This document shows positions 26,902 through 35,554 of a stretch of DNA of 64,000 bases, in pieces (position 1 is the stretch's first letter; each line of letters starts with the position of its first letter). Below the pieces are notes generated by a model, which worked only from the letters and a program-made list of their open reading frames with translations, was not told the DNA's origin and ran no database searches. Source of the DNA: Brumimicrobium oceani (lineage in GTDB: Bacteria; Bacteroidota; Bacteroidia; Flavobacteriales_D; Crocinitomicaceae); the NCBI RefSeq assembly GCF_003143775.1, contig NZ_QFRJ01000011.1, forward strand, positions 1 to 64,000, given 5' to 3'. Both the position numbers and the translations under genes were made by a program.

Positions 26902-26933
26902 TTTGGCACTTTAATTTCTTTACCCTAATTTAG
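26902..26933 (+). promoter_or_regulatory. Cassette 1 promoter
   Basis: TTTG (26902-26905), 20 bases, then TAATTTAG (26926-26933), near the Bacteroidota -33 TTTG / -7 TAnnTTTG pattern. The surrounding ~55 bases, from ACCCAAAACCCAAAAAAATT onward, recur almost unchanged before cassettes 2 and 3, which supports a functional promoter. Confidence 0.6.
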
Positions 26934-26974
26934 AGCAAACTAAAAAACTCTACTTATGAAAAAGGAACAAGTAA

Positions 26975-28141
26975 TTGTGCACGAATCTGCACCAACCAAC
27001 CAACCAACCAACCAACAATGCGCTAAGCAAAACTGCGCCCACTAAAGCAATTTTCAGCATTATGTTATTGCTAACATCTTCTATTCTTTTTGCACAACAA
27101 GGCACTGATTGGAAAACCCAAGGAAATACTGCCGACTCTACGGCATTTATTGGAACCACCAATGCCTCAAGTTTGATTTTGCGTTCCAACGATGTTGAGC
27201 GAATGAGGATAAGCGAAAGCGGAAATGTGGGTATTGGAGTAGATGATCCTCAAACGGCATTAGATGTTGAAGGAGATATTCAATTAACGGGTGATATTAT
27301 ATTTAAAGGGTATGAGGATTTACAGGAACCCTACAATAGGTTTTTAATGATTGATAAAACCGGGAAGTCGACCTCAGTTAAAATGAAAGAAATGAAAGCC
27401 TTTATGTCTTGGGAAGATTGTTACGACATTCAAGACCAAATTACTTTCAATGGTGAGACGGGCACTACAACTATAGTTGCAGGAACTTACGCTAGTTGGG
27501 CACCCAGAATTCAAGGAACTAAATCTATTCTTTACACAGGCTCAGAATGTTCTGCTTGGGTAGGTATTGGTACTGATTTACCTATGACAAAACTTGATGT
27601 TATAGGGGCGGGTCGCTTTACAAAAGGAGTGAAAATTGGCGAACAACATATTGAAAAATCAGGTTTGTATATTGAGAATTATATAAACAGTAATGGGTCA
27701 AACACTACTTATTTTGACCACCTAATCATGGTTAAGGATGAGTCTGGCGGAAAACTTCTACAACTCAACAACGACGGACTCCTCCGCGCCAGAGAAATAA
27801 AAGTAGATTTAGAGGCTTGGCCTGATTATGTTTTTGAAGAAGATTATAATCTAATGCCTTTAAATAAGGTGAAATCCTTCATTGAAGAAAACGGACACTT
27901 ACCCAATGTTCCTTCCGCGCAAAAAGTTGAAACCAACGGCTTAAATTTAGGAGAAGCAGCAAAAACTTCAATGGAAAAAATTGAAGAATTGACGCTTTAT
28001 TTATTGGAAATTAATGATAAAGTTGAAAAGCAAGAAGTTGTTTTAAATGAACAATCGAAATTGCTAGAACAGCAAAAAGAAACCATTCGTTTGCAGCAAG
28101 AATTGATTTTAGAATTGAAGAACTTAACCAATAAAAACTAG
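26975..28141 (+). CDS. Cassette 1 exported fibre-like protein with coiled-coil C-terminus; start frame set by a CCAA tract
   Basis: 388 residues if read from the TTG at 26975. The hydrophobic export segment is AIFSIMLLLTSSILFAQQ, followed by NTADSTAFIGTTNASSLIL and MRISESGNVGIGVDDPQTAL. This beta-strand pattern is common in Bacteroidota tail-fibre-like proteins. The last ~60 residues are a Glu/Gln/Leu heptad coiled coil (EINDKVEKQEVVLNEQSKLL). An ATG at 26956 with a better start context is in another frame and stops at 27043-27045. Removing one CCAA unit would join it to this frame, giving a lysine-containing N-terminus. The hydrolase gene follows after 4 bases. Confidence 0.75.
   Translation: MCTNLHQPTNQPTNNALSKTAPTKAIFSIMLLLTSSILFAQQGTDWKTQGNTADSTAFIGTTNASSLILRSNDVERMRISESGNVGIGVDDPQTALDVEGDIQLTGDIIFKGYEDLQEPYNRFLMIDKTGKSTSVKMKEMKAFMSWEDCYDIQDQITFNGETGTTTIVAGTYASWAPRIQGTKSILYTGSECSAWVGIGTDLPMTKLDVIGAGRFTKGVKIGEQHIEKSGLYIENYINSNGSNTTYFDHLIMVKDESGGKLLQLNNDGLLRAREIKVDLEAWPDYVFEEDYNLMPLNKVKSFIEENGHLPNVPSAQKVETNGLNLGEAAKTSMEKIEELTLYLLEINDKVEKQEVVLNEQSKLLEQQKETIRLQQELILELKNLTNKN
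26992..27015 (+). repeat. (CCAA)6 tetranucleotide tract in the cassette 1 start region
   Basis: Six perfect CCAA units 36 bases after the ATG at 26956. Unit length 4 means each gain or loss shifts the frame. With 5 or 8 units the ATG would be in frame with the signal peptide; with 6 it is not. Confidence 0.9.
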
Positions 28142-28145
28142 AGCT

Positions 28146-31019
28146 ATGAAAAAGTTAATTTTAGGATTGCTTTTGCTTGTTTTTATCCAAGGAGAAGCAA
28201 ATAGCCAGCAAGATACCTTAATCTTCTCTAATGAGATTGAAATGGGGAATTATATTTATTGGCAGTTAGATCCACAATATTATGATTCTGCTTTATTGAA
28301 CAGATCGGTTTCGTCCCTGCCTGCGCTATATCGACAAATTGGAGGTGATAATAGTCAAATAATGTCAACAGAGGATTGGTTGCTTATTTATTCGGATTTG
28401 GCTTTATCTTGCTACGATACAACTTTGATGCCTACAATTAGTAATATGGCTTTACGTATCAATGATTTTTTCATATATCATGAATTAAATTATAATGATC
28501 TCACCCAACCATTTGGACTTGTCATACAAAACATAAACATGATTGATACAGTTAACTGGTCCAATGGAAATTTGAATATTGTTGATGGCCAAGCAATATC
28601 AAATGTGCCACAAAATACATTGTATTCTAAAAAATTGATAAAAAGTGCAGCAATTTTAGAATTTTATCCTGACAACGGATACCCTACGGGGTACTTAAAA
28701 TATGATTCTTCATTTATAATTAAAAGTGATGATATAGTTTTACAATCTATCAAAATAGACGTAGATGATGGCAATGGTTTTCAAGATTTTGGAACAAGTA
28801 ATCCACTAATATCTTATAATAGGTCCAAAGATTCAACAGTAGCCAGCGCTTTTATTATTTATGAATTGAATAATAACATCTATCAAGATACAATACAGTT
28901 TTACTTAACAACAAAAAGCAATCAATTGCCTACAAGAGGAAAAAGTGACAAATGGGATGATACTATGGAGGGCGTGAGTTTTTTAAGTGGGAATAATCTA
29001 GAATATGACGTTGGAATAAAGTATGGCTGCGGAAACAATGGTAAAATAAGAAGACCTATTATTATTTCTTGTGCGTATCGCCCTCCAATACAAAAGTTTT
29101 CACTGAATAAATACTGGAATCAATTTAATGTTGGCGGAGTGTTTGACAGTTATGTTGCTTTGGGATATGATGTGATTTTTATCAAGGACAAACCTGGAAA
29201 TCAATCCTTGGAAGTTGCGGGTAGTGAATTGGCTGAATTAATTAAGCATATTAATATCTTAAAGAAAAATAATTATCCAAATGAAGATTGGGAGAATGTT
29301 GTAATTGGCTACAGCATGGGAGGGCAAAAAGCGAGATATGCCTTGATGAAATTAGAAAAAGACCACATGGAATACGGTGGCATGCATCACCATACCAAGT
29401 TATATATTCCTTTTGATTCTCCACATCATGGTGCAAATATTCCACTATTCACGCAGGCGACCTATAAAGCATTTAAAAACACCAATGTTATGGCTGCGGT
29501 TGCGAATAATAGTTTGATTGATGCTGCTTCACGCGATATGGGGCTATATAGTATTTATAATAGCAGTGAGCTATCTAGTTCAGGTTGGTTTTCTAAAGAT
29601 TTGATTCCACATCCAGATCAAGCAGCAGTAAATTACCAGAATGAACTTAAAAACAACTTCCAGCATGCGTATACCAATTCAACAGATACAAGGAAAACAT
29701 TTCCTTCTTTTTCTAGGAACATTGCTGTTTCGATGGGAAGTTATAAAGATGACTACAATACAAAATGGGGCCTTAATCCTGGTAAAAAGCTGTTTAGACA
29801 GCATGCGCCTGATATATTTTATGTTCCTTACTTAGGATTTAAATATGGCTTTGTAAACAGAAGTCTATTTGCCTCGAAATATTCAAGTAGTAGTCCTCAA
29901 CCAAGTTTTAAAAGAAACGATTTCTATCTTTTTTTTGGTGTTCCAATTTACATAAGGAAATTATATAATTTTCAAGAACATTACGAATGGGATATGGCAC
30001 AAGGTGGTTATAAAACAATGTTCTACGATGGTGCGACTGGAGGGGCAGTTACTATTCTGAGATTAGGTGGGGCAGGCTTTGGCACCCGACATTATAAAAA
30101 AGAAACGAGTTTTATGCCTTTAGTTTCAGCTTTGGCAATTAACCCTACAATTTGGGAGCATAATGATCTCTATTTTAATTTGCAGGATGAGGGGCTCATG
30201 TATCAAAAGTATAATTATGACCCATCACAAGATAAGTCAGACCTTTTTGGTTATCCGCACCTCGGTCACCCTACAGACCACTTTGATATCACACCATTTG
30301 AAGCAGTTTATGCAGATGATTTTAACTGGGACCACATCGTTATGGGCAATACCTTAAATGATTATTTGAATGGCGATCAGTCCTACTTCAATCAGTTACG
30401 CGATTTTTTAAATGATGAAGTGGAAGGACATATTGTACCCCTTCAAAATAAAGTAATTGGCGAAAACCACGTTCAGAATTCAAGTTATGAGTATAAGGCT
30501 TGGTATAAATCGCGTGACCAAGTCATTATAGGAAATAAAGTGACTCCAAAAACAGATCCAGGAGATTACATTATTGAACAAACGGGGAATATTACCGTCT
30601 ATGGCGGGCAGTCTGTTTTGATCAAAAGTGGCTTTCATGCGAAACCAGGCAGTACTTTTCATGCATTTATAGCTGGGCCAAGTGAATGTTATGGAGATTA
30701 TGCTAAATCTGGTTCTTCTGACTCCTCTGACGATGACAATGAAAATACAACAAAAACCCATACGGAAAAACCAAGTATTAGTCAGGATTTACAAATTAAG
30801 TTGATTCCCAACCCCAACTCGGGTAATTTTACTTTTGAAGTCAATCAAGCAAACCCTAAAGGAACTTTATACGTTTATGGTTTAGATGGCAAATTGTACT
30901 ATCAGCAAGCTGTAAACCAACCACAAACAAAACTTAACATATCACTTAAAAATGGCTTGTACCTTGTCATGTATCAAACAGGAACAGAAATGAAAACAAC
31001 AAAATTAATAATTAACTAA
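28146..31019 (+). CDS. Cassette 1 secreted alpha/beta-hydrolase with T9SS sorting domain
   Basis: 957 residues. Signal peptide LILGLLLLVFIQGEANSQQ. The nucleophile elbow is IGYSMGGQKARYAL (Ser390). A probable acid is in YIPFDSPHHGANIP and a probable His in HPTDHFDITPFEAVY, so a lipase/esterase-like Ser-Asp-His triad is likely. A conserved block IRRPIIISCAYRPP precedes them. The C-terminus has a coat-hanger-like repeat (ITVYGGQSVLIKSGFHAKPG) and a type A sorting domain (LIPNPNSGNF ... TTKLIIN), which directs export through T9SS. Its stop TAA overlaps the next ATG by one base. The substrate is unknown. Confidence 0.85.
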   Translation: MKKLILGLLLLVFIQGEANSQQDTLIFSNEIEMGNYIYWQLDPQYYDSALLNRSVSSLPALYRQIGGDNSQIMSTEDWLLIYSDLALSCYDTTLMPTISNMALRINDFFIYHELNYNDLTQPFGLVIQNINMIDTVNWSNGNLNIVDGQAISNVPQNTLYSKKLIKSAAILEFYPDNGYPTGYLKYDSSFIIKSDDIVLQSIKIDVDDGNGFQDFGTSNPLISYNRSKDSTVASAFIIYELNNNIYQDTIQFYLTTKSNQLPTRGKSDKWDDTMEGVSFLSGNNLEYDVGIKYGCGNNGKIRRPIIISCAYRPPIQKFSLNKYWNQFNVGGVFDSYVALGYDVIFIKDKPGNQSLEVAGSELAELIKHINILKKNNYPNEDWENVVIGYSMGGQKARYALMKLEKDHMEYGGMHHHTKLYIPFDSPHHGANIPLFTQATYKAFKNTNVMAAVANNSLIDAASRDMGLYSIYNSSELSSSGWFSKDLIPHPDQAAVNYQNELKNNFQHAYTNSTDTRKTFPSFSRNIAVSMGSYKDDYNTKWGLNPGKKLFRQHAPDIFYVPYLGFKYGFVNRSLFASKYSSSSPQPSFKRNDFYLFFGVPIYIRKLYNFQEHYEWDMAQGGYKTMFYDGATGGAVTILRLGGAGFGTRHYKKETSFMPLVSALAINPTIWEHNDLYFNLQDEGLMYQKYNYDPSQDKSDLFGYPHLGHPTDHFDITPFEAVYADDFNWDHIVMGNTLNDYLNGDQSYFNQLRDFLNDEVEGHIVPLQNKVIGENHVQNSSYEYKAWYKSRDQVIIGNKVTPKTDPGDYIIEQTGNITVYGGQSVLIKSGFHAKPGSTFHAFIAGPSECYGDYAKSGSSDSSDDDNENTTKTHTEKPSISQDLQIKLIPNPNSGNFTFEVNQANPKGTLYVYGLDGKLYYQQAVNQPQTKLNISLKNGLYLVMYQTGTEMKTTKLIIN

Positions 31020-31642
31020 TGAAACATTTAATTTATATCGCTATAATATTTTTGTTTGCGACTTCCTGCAAGAAAAAGACAGCTGTCGTTATCCAAGCAC
31101 AAGACATTACCAGTGACGGCGCAGCCTATGCAGGACAAGAATACGCTGTTGCGGAGTCATGGACACCTTTTCAAGAAACAAAATCTAAAATTGTAGCCAC
31201 AGGATTTTTAGATGCCAATGGAAAAGCTTCGTTTAATTTAAAAATGAAGAATAATAGAAAATATGTCTTGGGAGTAAGTGAACCCGATAATATTTGCTAT
31301 GGCGGTCTTGTGCAGCACTATTTAGATCATGAAAAAAATAATAATGTAATTTTTGAATATGCAGAATGTGCTTATATAAAACTTAAAATTGATAACGTGA
31401 ATTGTCAAGGACTAAGCGATAAGTTTGTTCTCTATCGAAAGAATCAAATAGGCTCAATAGACGGTGATTTCGGTTGGCAGCATGATGGATGTGTCTATTG
31501 GGAATCAAACGGGTACTCAACTGTTCCAATGGGAGAGCAGTACTACCGCTGGGAAGTTACTCGTTCAGGTAATACATCGACATATTATGACACTATTTAT
31601 TTACAAGAAGGAGAACAAAGGATGTACGAGATTAACTATTGA
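31019..31642 (+). CDS. Cassette 1 lipoprotein L1 (putative immunity)
   Basis: 207 residues, lipobox FATSC with Cys17 followed by KKK. The N-terminal half is a beta-sandwich-like module (VVIQAQDITSDGAAYAGQEY ... FLDANGKASFNLKM). The C-terminal half starts CAYIKLKIDNVNCQG and ends RMYEINY. Four Cys of the mature part (ICYGG, ECAY, VNCQ, DGCV) recur across the family and could form two disulfides. No acidic surface-export signal follows Cys17, so a periplasmic location is likely. It is translationally coupled to the hydrolase by TAATG. Confidence 0.8.
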   Translation: MKHLIYIAIIFLFATSCKKKTAVVIQAQDITSDGAAYAGQEYAVAESWTPFQETKSKIVATGFLDANGKASFNLKMKNNRKYVLGVSEPDNICYGGLVQHYLDHEKNNNVIFEYAECAYIKLKIDNVNCQGLSDKFVLYRKNQIGSIDGDFGWQHDGCVYWESNGYSTVPMGEQYYRWEVTRSGNTSTYYDTIYLQEGEQRMYEINY

Positions 31643-32226
31643 GAAATAAATCAACTCGATATTATAGTTTTTATGACTTCAGTAATGTTTCTTGTTTTAT
31701 TGTTTCAATAGAGAAAATAAAGATGAAAAGCAATAACAGAATAATGCAAGAATCCATTCGATACGCACCTATTTTTATCATTGAGCAAACGGGGAATATT
31801 ACCGTCTATGGAGGGAAATCTGTTTTGATCAAAAATGGCTTTCATGCTAAAGCGGGTAGTACATTTCACGCATTTATAGATGGCCCAAGTGAATGCTATG
31901 CAAATAACGCTAAATCTGGCACTTCTGACTCCTCCGACGATGACAATGAAAACACAACAAAAACGCACACTGAAAAACCAAGTATTATTGAGGAGTTACA
32001 AATCAAGTTGATTCCAAATCCCAACTCGGGTAATTTTATTTTTGATGTCAACCAAGCAAACCCTAAAGGAGCTTTATACGTTTATGGATTAGAAGGTAAA
32101 CTATATTATCAGCAAGCTGTCAACCAATACCAAACAAAACTTGACCTATCACTTAAAAATGGCTTGTACCTTGTCGTTTATAAAACAGTAAAAGAAATGC
32201 AAACAACAAAATTAATAATACACTAA
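31643..32226 (+). pseudogene. Orphan hydrolase C-terminal module
   Basis: An open frame continuing to 32226 whose recognisable part (from about 31770) is FIIEQTGNITVYGGKSVLIK, a Ser/Asp/Glu linker and a full sorting domain LIPNPNSGNF ... TTKLIIH. This is the end of a cassette 1 hydrolase with no catalytic domain. The upstream ~40 codons are unrelated. It has no signal peptide, so it should not be secreted. Its TAA overlaps the ATG of lipoprotein L2, exactly as the intact hydrolase overlaps L1. Confidence 0.75.
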
Positions 32227-32882
32227 TGAAAAATTTAATTTTTATAAGTCTCTTATTCTTTTTTGCAGCCTCATGCAAAAAAGAGACATCAGTAGTCATA
32301 CAAGCACAGGATTACATTACCGGCGATGGCACGGCCTATGCAGGTCAAGAATATGCTGTTTCGGAGTCATGGACACCGTTTCAAGAAACGAAATCTAAAA
32401 TTGTAGCCACAGGATTTTTAGATGCCAATGGAAAAGCGTCGTTTAATCTAAAAATTAAGAATAACCGCAAATATGTAATGGGTGTTAGTGAGCCTGATAA
32501 TATTTGTTACGGCGGTCTTGTTCAGCATTATTTGGATCATGAGAAGAATAATTTGGTTGTTTTTGATTATTTAACTTGTGGTAAGGTTATAGTTCCAACA
32601 AATAATATTAACTGTGAAGGAGTTGATGATAAAATGCAGTATAAATATTATTACACAGAAAATCCTGAGATATATAAATATAGAGGAGCTGGAGGTTATC
32701 CCGATTGGTCAGAAATTACTTTTGTTGAGGGATGTACTTCTTTTCCTGGTGGTTATAATCTAATACCCGTTGGAAACTACACTTTTGAGTGGAGAGTTAT
32801 AAGACAAAGCGGCACAACTACAGGTATTGATTACTTTACGGTTACTGAAAATGATACAACAACGTATATATTTGATTACTAA
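32226..32882 (+). CDS. Cassette 1 lipoprotein L2
   Basis: 218 residues, lipobox FAASC (Cys17). The N-terminal module is nearly identical to its neighbours (VVIQAQDYITGDGTAYAGQE). The C-terminal half is of a second type: NNINCEGVDDKMQYKYYYTE, then a GTTTGIDYFTVTENDTT stretch, ending IFDY. The four family Cys are present (ICYGG, TCGK, INCE, EGCT). It starts on the last base of the orphan module and ends flush against L3. Confidence 0.8.
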   Translation: MKNLIFISLLFFFAASCKKETSVVIQAQDYITGDGTAYAGQEYAVSESWTPFQETKSKIVATGFLDANGKASFNLKIKNNRKYVMGVSEPDNICYGGLVQHYLDHEKNNLVVFDYLTCGKVIVPTNNINCEGVDDKMQYKYYYTENPEIYKYRGAGGYPDWSEITFVEGCTSFPGGYNLIPVGNYTFEWRVIRQSGTTTGIDYFTVTENDTTTYIFDY

Positions 32883-33500
32883 ATGAAACATTTACTTTAC
32901 ATCGTCCTAATACTCTTCTTTGCAACCTCATGCAAGAAAAAGACAGCTGTCGTTATCCAAGCACAAGACATTACCAGTGACGGCGCGGCCTATGCAGGAC
33001 AAGAATACGCTGTTGCGGAGTCATGGACACCTTTTCAAGAAACAAAATCTAAAATTGTAGCCACAGGATTTTTAGATGCCAATGGAAAAGCGTCGTTTAA
33101 TTTAAAAATGAAGAATAACCGCAAGTATGTTCTAGGTGTAAGTCAGCCAGATAATATTTGTGATGGAGGCCTTATTCAGCACTATTTAGACCATGACAAG
33201 AATAATACGGTAATTTTTAAATATGCACAATGTTCATATTTAAAATTTAACGTGCACAACATTAATTGTAATGGACCTAATGATGAGGTGAAATATAAAA
33301 GAATATGGTTAACAGGAAATAATGAGGGAACACAAATAGTTAAGCTAGGTTGTTTTAATTTTGAAGGAAATTATTTTGAACTTCCTGCAGGAAATTACAG
33401 ATATGACTGGGAAGTCACAAAAAATGCTACAACTACTTATCATTCTGAAAACTTCACTTTAGTTGCTGGCGACAGTTCTGTTTTTCAAATAGATTACTAA
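32883..33500 (+). CDS. Cassette 1 lipoprotein L3
   Basis: 205 residues, lipobox FATSC (Cys17). The N-terminal ~90 residues are almost identical to L1 (AQDITSDGAAYAGQEYAVAE). The C-terminal half differs: YLKFNVHNINCNGPNDEVKY, GCFNFEGNYFE and an end in FQIDY. All four family Cys are kept. The ATG follows the L2 stop without a gap. Confidence 0.8.
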   Translation: MKHLLYIVLILFFATSCKKKTAVVIQAQDITSDGAAYAGQEYAVAESWTPFQETKSKIVATGFLDANGKASFNLKMKNNRKYVLGVSQPDNICDGGLIQHYLDHDKNNTVIFKYAQCSYLKFNVHNINCNGPNDEVKYKRIWLTGNNEGTQIVKLGCFNFEGNYFELPAGNYRYDWEVTKNATTTYHSENFTLVAGDSSVFQIDY

Positions 33501-34163
33501 ATGAAGAAAACAATTTACATCGTCCTAATACTCTTCTTTGCAGCTTCATGCAAGAAAAAGACATCAGTAGTCATACAAGCGCAAGACTATATTACTGGTG
33601 ATGGCTCAGCCTATGCAGGTCAAGAATATGCCGTCTCTGAATCATGGACACCTTTTCAAGAAACAAAATCTAAAATTGTGGCCACAGGTTTTTTAGATGA
33701 TAACGGAAAGGCCTCGTTTAATTTGAAAATGAAGAATAATAGAAAATATGTCATGGGAGTAAGTCAGCCAGATAATATTTGTTATGGTGGTCTTGTGCAG
33801 CATTATTTGGATCATGAAAAAAATAATTTGGTGATTTTTGAATATACACATTGTGGATATTTGGATATTAAAAGCAATAATATAAATTGTGAAGATGCTA
33901 ATGACGAGTTTAGGTATAAATATTACGTTTCATCAAATCCAGATATATATATATACAAAGGGTTTTTATATAATGGAGTTTGGGATCCAGAAGATTTTAT
34001 TAAGGGTTGCCAAGATTATTCAGGTATCTATATATATAACCAAAGGCCAGTGGGAAATTATACAGTAGAATGGGAAGTCAAAAGAACAAGTGGCACAACT
34101 ACTGGAATTGATAACTTTACAATTACAGAAAATGATTCCACGAGCTACTTAATTGAATACTAA
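33501..34163 (+). CDS. Cassette 1 lipoprotein L4
   Basis: 220 residues, lipobox FAASC (Cys17). The N-terminal module is of the AQDYITGDGSAYAGQEY type. The C-terminal half belongs with L2 and L5: NNINCEDANDEFRYKYYVSS, IYIYKG, KGCQDYSG, GTTTGIDNFTITENDST, end YLIEY. A TA-rich run in the DNA codes for the IYIY stretch. No gap separates it from L3 or L5. Confidence 0.8.
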   Translation: MKKTIYIVLILFFAASCKKKTSVVIQAQDYITGDGSAYAGQEYAVSESWTPFQETKSKIVATGFLDDNGKASFNLKMKNNRKYVMGVSQPDNICYGGLVQHYLDHEKNNLVIFEYTHCGYLDIKSNNINCEDANDEFRYKYYVSSNPDIYIYKGFLYNGVWDPEDFIKGCQDYSGIYIYNQRPVGNYTVEWEVKRTSGTTTGIDNFTITENDSTSYLIEY

Positions 34164-34829
34164 ATGAAATATTTAATTTATATCGCTTTAATATTTTTGT
34201 TTGCAACTTCCTGCAAGAAAAAGACATCCGTAGTCATTCAAGTGCAAGACTACATAACTGGTGATGGCACAGCCTATGCAGGGCGAGAATATGCAGTTTC
34301 AGAATCATGGACACCTTTTTTTGAAACAAAATCTAAAATTGTCGCCACAGGTTTTTTAGATGATAACGGAAAGGCCTCGTTTAATTTGAAAATGAAGAAT
34401 AATAGAAAGTATGTTTTGGGTGTGAGTGAACCAGATAACATTTGTTATGGCGGTCTTGTTCAGCATTATTTGGAACACGAGAAGAGTAATATGGTTGATT
34501 TTGAATATTTAGCTTGCGGTTATATAAATTTGCCAAGGGTAAATACCAATTGCGAAGGACCAGACGACAAGTTTAGATTCAAATATTATTATACTGATGA
34601 TCCAGATATATATATATATAAAGGATATATTGACGCAAATTATAATTGGCAAGAAAATAAGTTCTTGGAAGGATGCATTAACTATTCAAATGCAGTATCT
34701 TACAATAGTAGACCTGTAGGAAATTACACTATTGAATGGATGGTCGAAAGACAGAGTGGCACAACTACAGGAATTGATAACTTTACAATTACTGAAAATG
34801 ATTCTTTGGCCTATTTAATTGAATACTAA
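34164..34829 (+). CDS. Cassette 1 lipoprotein L5
   Basis: 221 residues, lipobox FATSC (Cys17). N-terminal module VVIQVQDYITGDGTAYAGRE. The C-terminal half is close to L4 (FRFKYYYTDDPDIYIYKGYI, EGCINYSN, GTTTGIDNFTITENDSL, end YLIEY). L4 and L5 share both halves and look like a recent tandem duplication that has diverged in the middle of the C-terminal domain. Confidence 0.8.
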   Translation: MKYLIYIALIFLFATSCKKKTSVVIQVQDYITGDGTAYAGREYAVSESWTPFFETKSKIVATGFLDDNGKASFNLKMKNNRKYVLGVSEPDNICYGGLVQHYLEHEKSNMVDFEYLACGYINLPRVNTNCEGPDDKFRFKYYYTDDPDIYIYKGYIDANYNWQENKFLEGCINYSNAVSYNSRPVGNYTIEWMVERQSGTTTGIDNFTITENDSLAYLIEY

Positions 34830-35456
34830 ATGAAACATTTACTTTATATCGTCCTAATACTCTTCTTTGCAACCTCATGCAAAAAGAAGACATCCGTAGT
34901 CATCCAAGCGCAAGACTACATAACTGGTGATGGCACAGCCTATGCAGGTCAAGAATACGCTGTTTCAGAAACATGGACACCCTTTTATGAAACGAAATCA
35001 AAAATTGTTGCAGAAGGCTTTTTAGATGATAACGGAAAGGCCTCGTTTAATTTAAAAATGAATAGGAACAGAAGGTATATCTTAGGAGTGAGTGAACCTG
35101 AGAATATTTGCTATGGAGGTCTAGTGCAGCATTATTTGAATCATGATAAGAGTAATATGGTTGATTTTAAATATGCAGAATGTGCTTATATAAAACTTAA
35201 AATTGATAACATCAATTGTCAGGGACCAAGCGATGAAATGCTACTGTTTCAAGGTAATCAAATAGGGAATTTTGATTTCAATTATCCTTGGGAACATAAT
35301 GGATGTGCTTTTTGGGAATCAAACGGATATTCGGAAGTTCCTATGGGGGAACAATATTACAAATGGGAAGTCACCCGATCAGGAATTACAGAAATATTTT
35401 ACGATACCATTTATTTACAAGAGGGAGAACAAAAGGTGTATGAGATTAACTACTAG
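34830..35456 (+). CDS. Cassette 1 lipoprotein L6
   Basis: 208 residues, lipobox FATSC (Cys17). The N-terminal module is of the AQDYITGDGTAYAGQEY type, but the C-terminal half is the L1 type: CAYIKLKIDNINCQGPSDEM, HNGCAFWESNGYSEVPMGEQ, WEVTRSG, end YEINY. This pairing of one N-type with another C-type is direct evidence of recombination within the array. Last gene of cassette 1; the cassette 2 promoter starts 25 bases later. Confidence 0.8.
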   Translation: MKHLLYIVLILFFATSCKKKTSVVIQAQDYITGDGTAYAGQEYAVSETWTPFYETKSKIVAEGFLDDNGKASFNLKMNRNRRYILGVSEPENICYGGLVQHYLNHDKSNMVDFKYAECAYIKLKIDNINCQGPSDEMLLFQGNQIGNFDFNYPWEHNGCAFWESNGYSEVPMGEQYYKWEVTRSGITEIFYDTIYLQEGEQKVYEINY

Positions 35457-35481
35457 GCCAACTACCCAAAACCCAAAAAAA

Positions 35482-35513
35482 TTTGGCACTTCAATTTCTT
35501 TACCCTAATTTAG
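35482..35513 (+). promoter_or_regulatory. Cassette 2 promoter
   Basis: TTTG (35482-35485), 20 bases, TAATTTAG (35506-35513). Near-identical to the cassette 1 promoter, including the upstream CCCAAAACCCAAAAAAATT. Confidence 0.6.
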
Positions 35514-35554
35514 AGGAAACTTAAAAACGCTATCTATGAAAAAGGAACAATTAA

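Noticed and set aside
32226-35456. Possible assembly artefact from repeated lipoprotein genes
   Set aside because: C-terminal halves differ strongly between copies, so the array is not a simple collapsed or duplicated assembly, though read support would still be useful.
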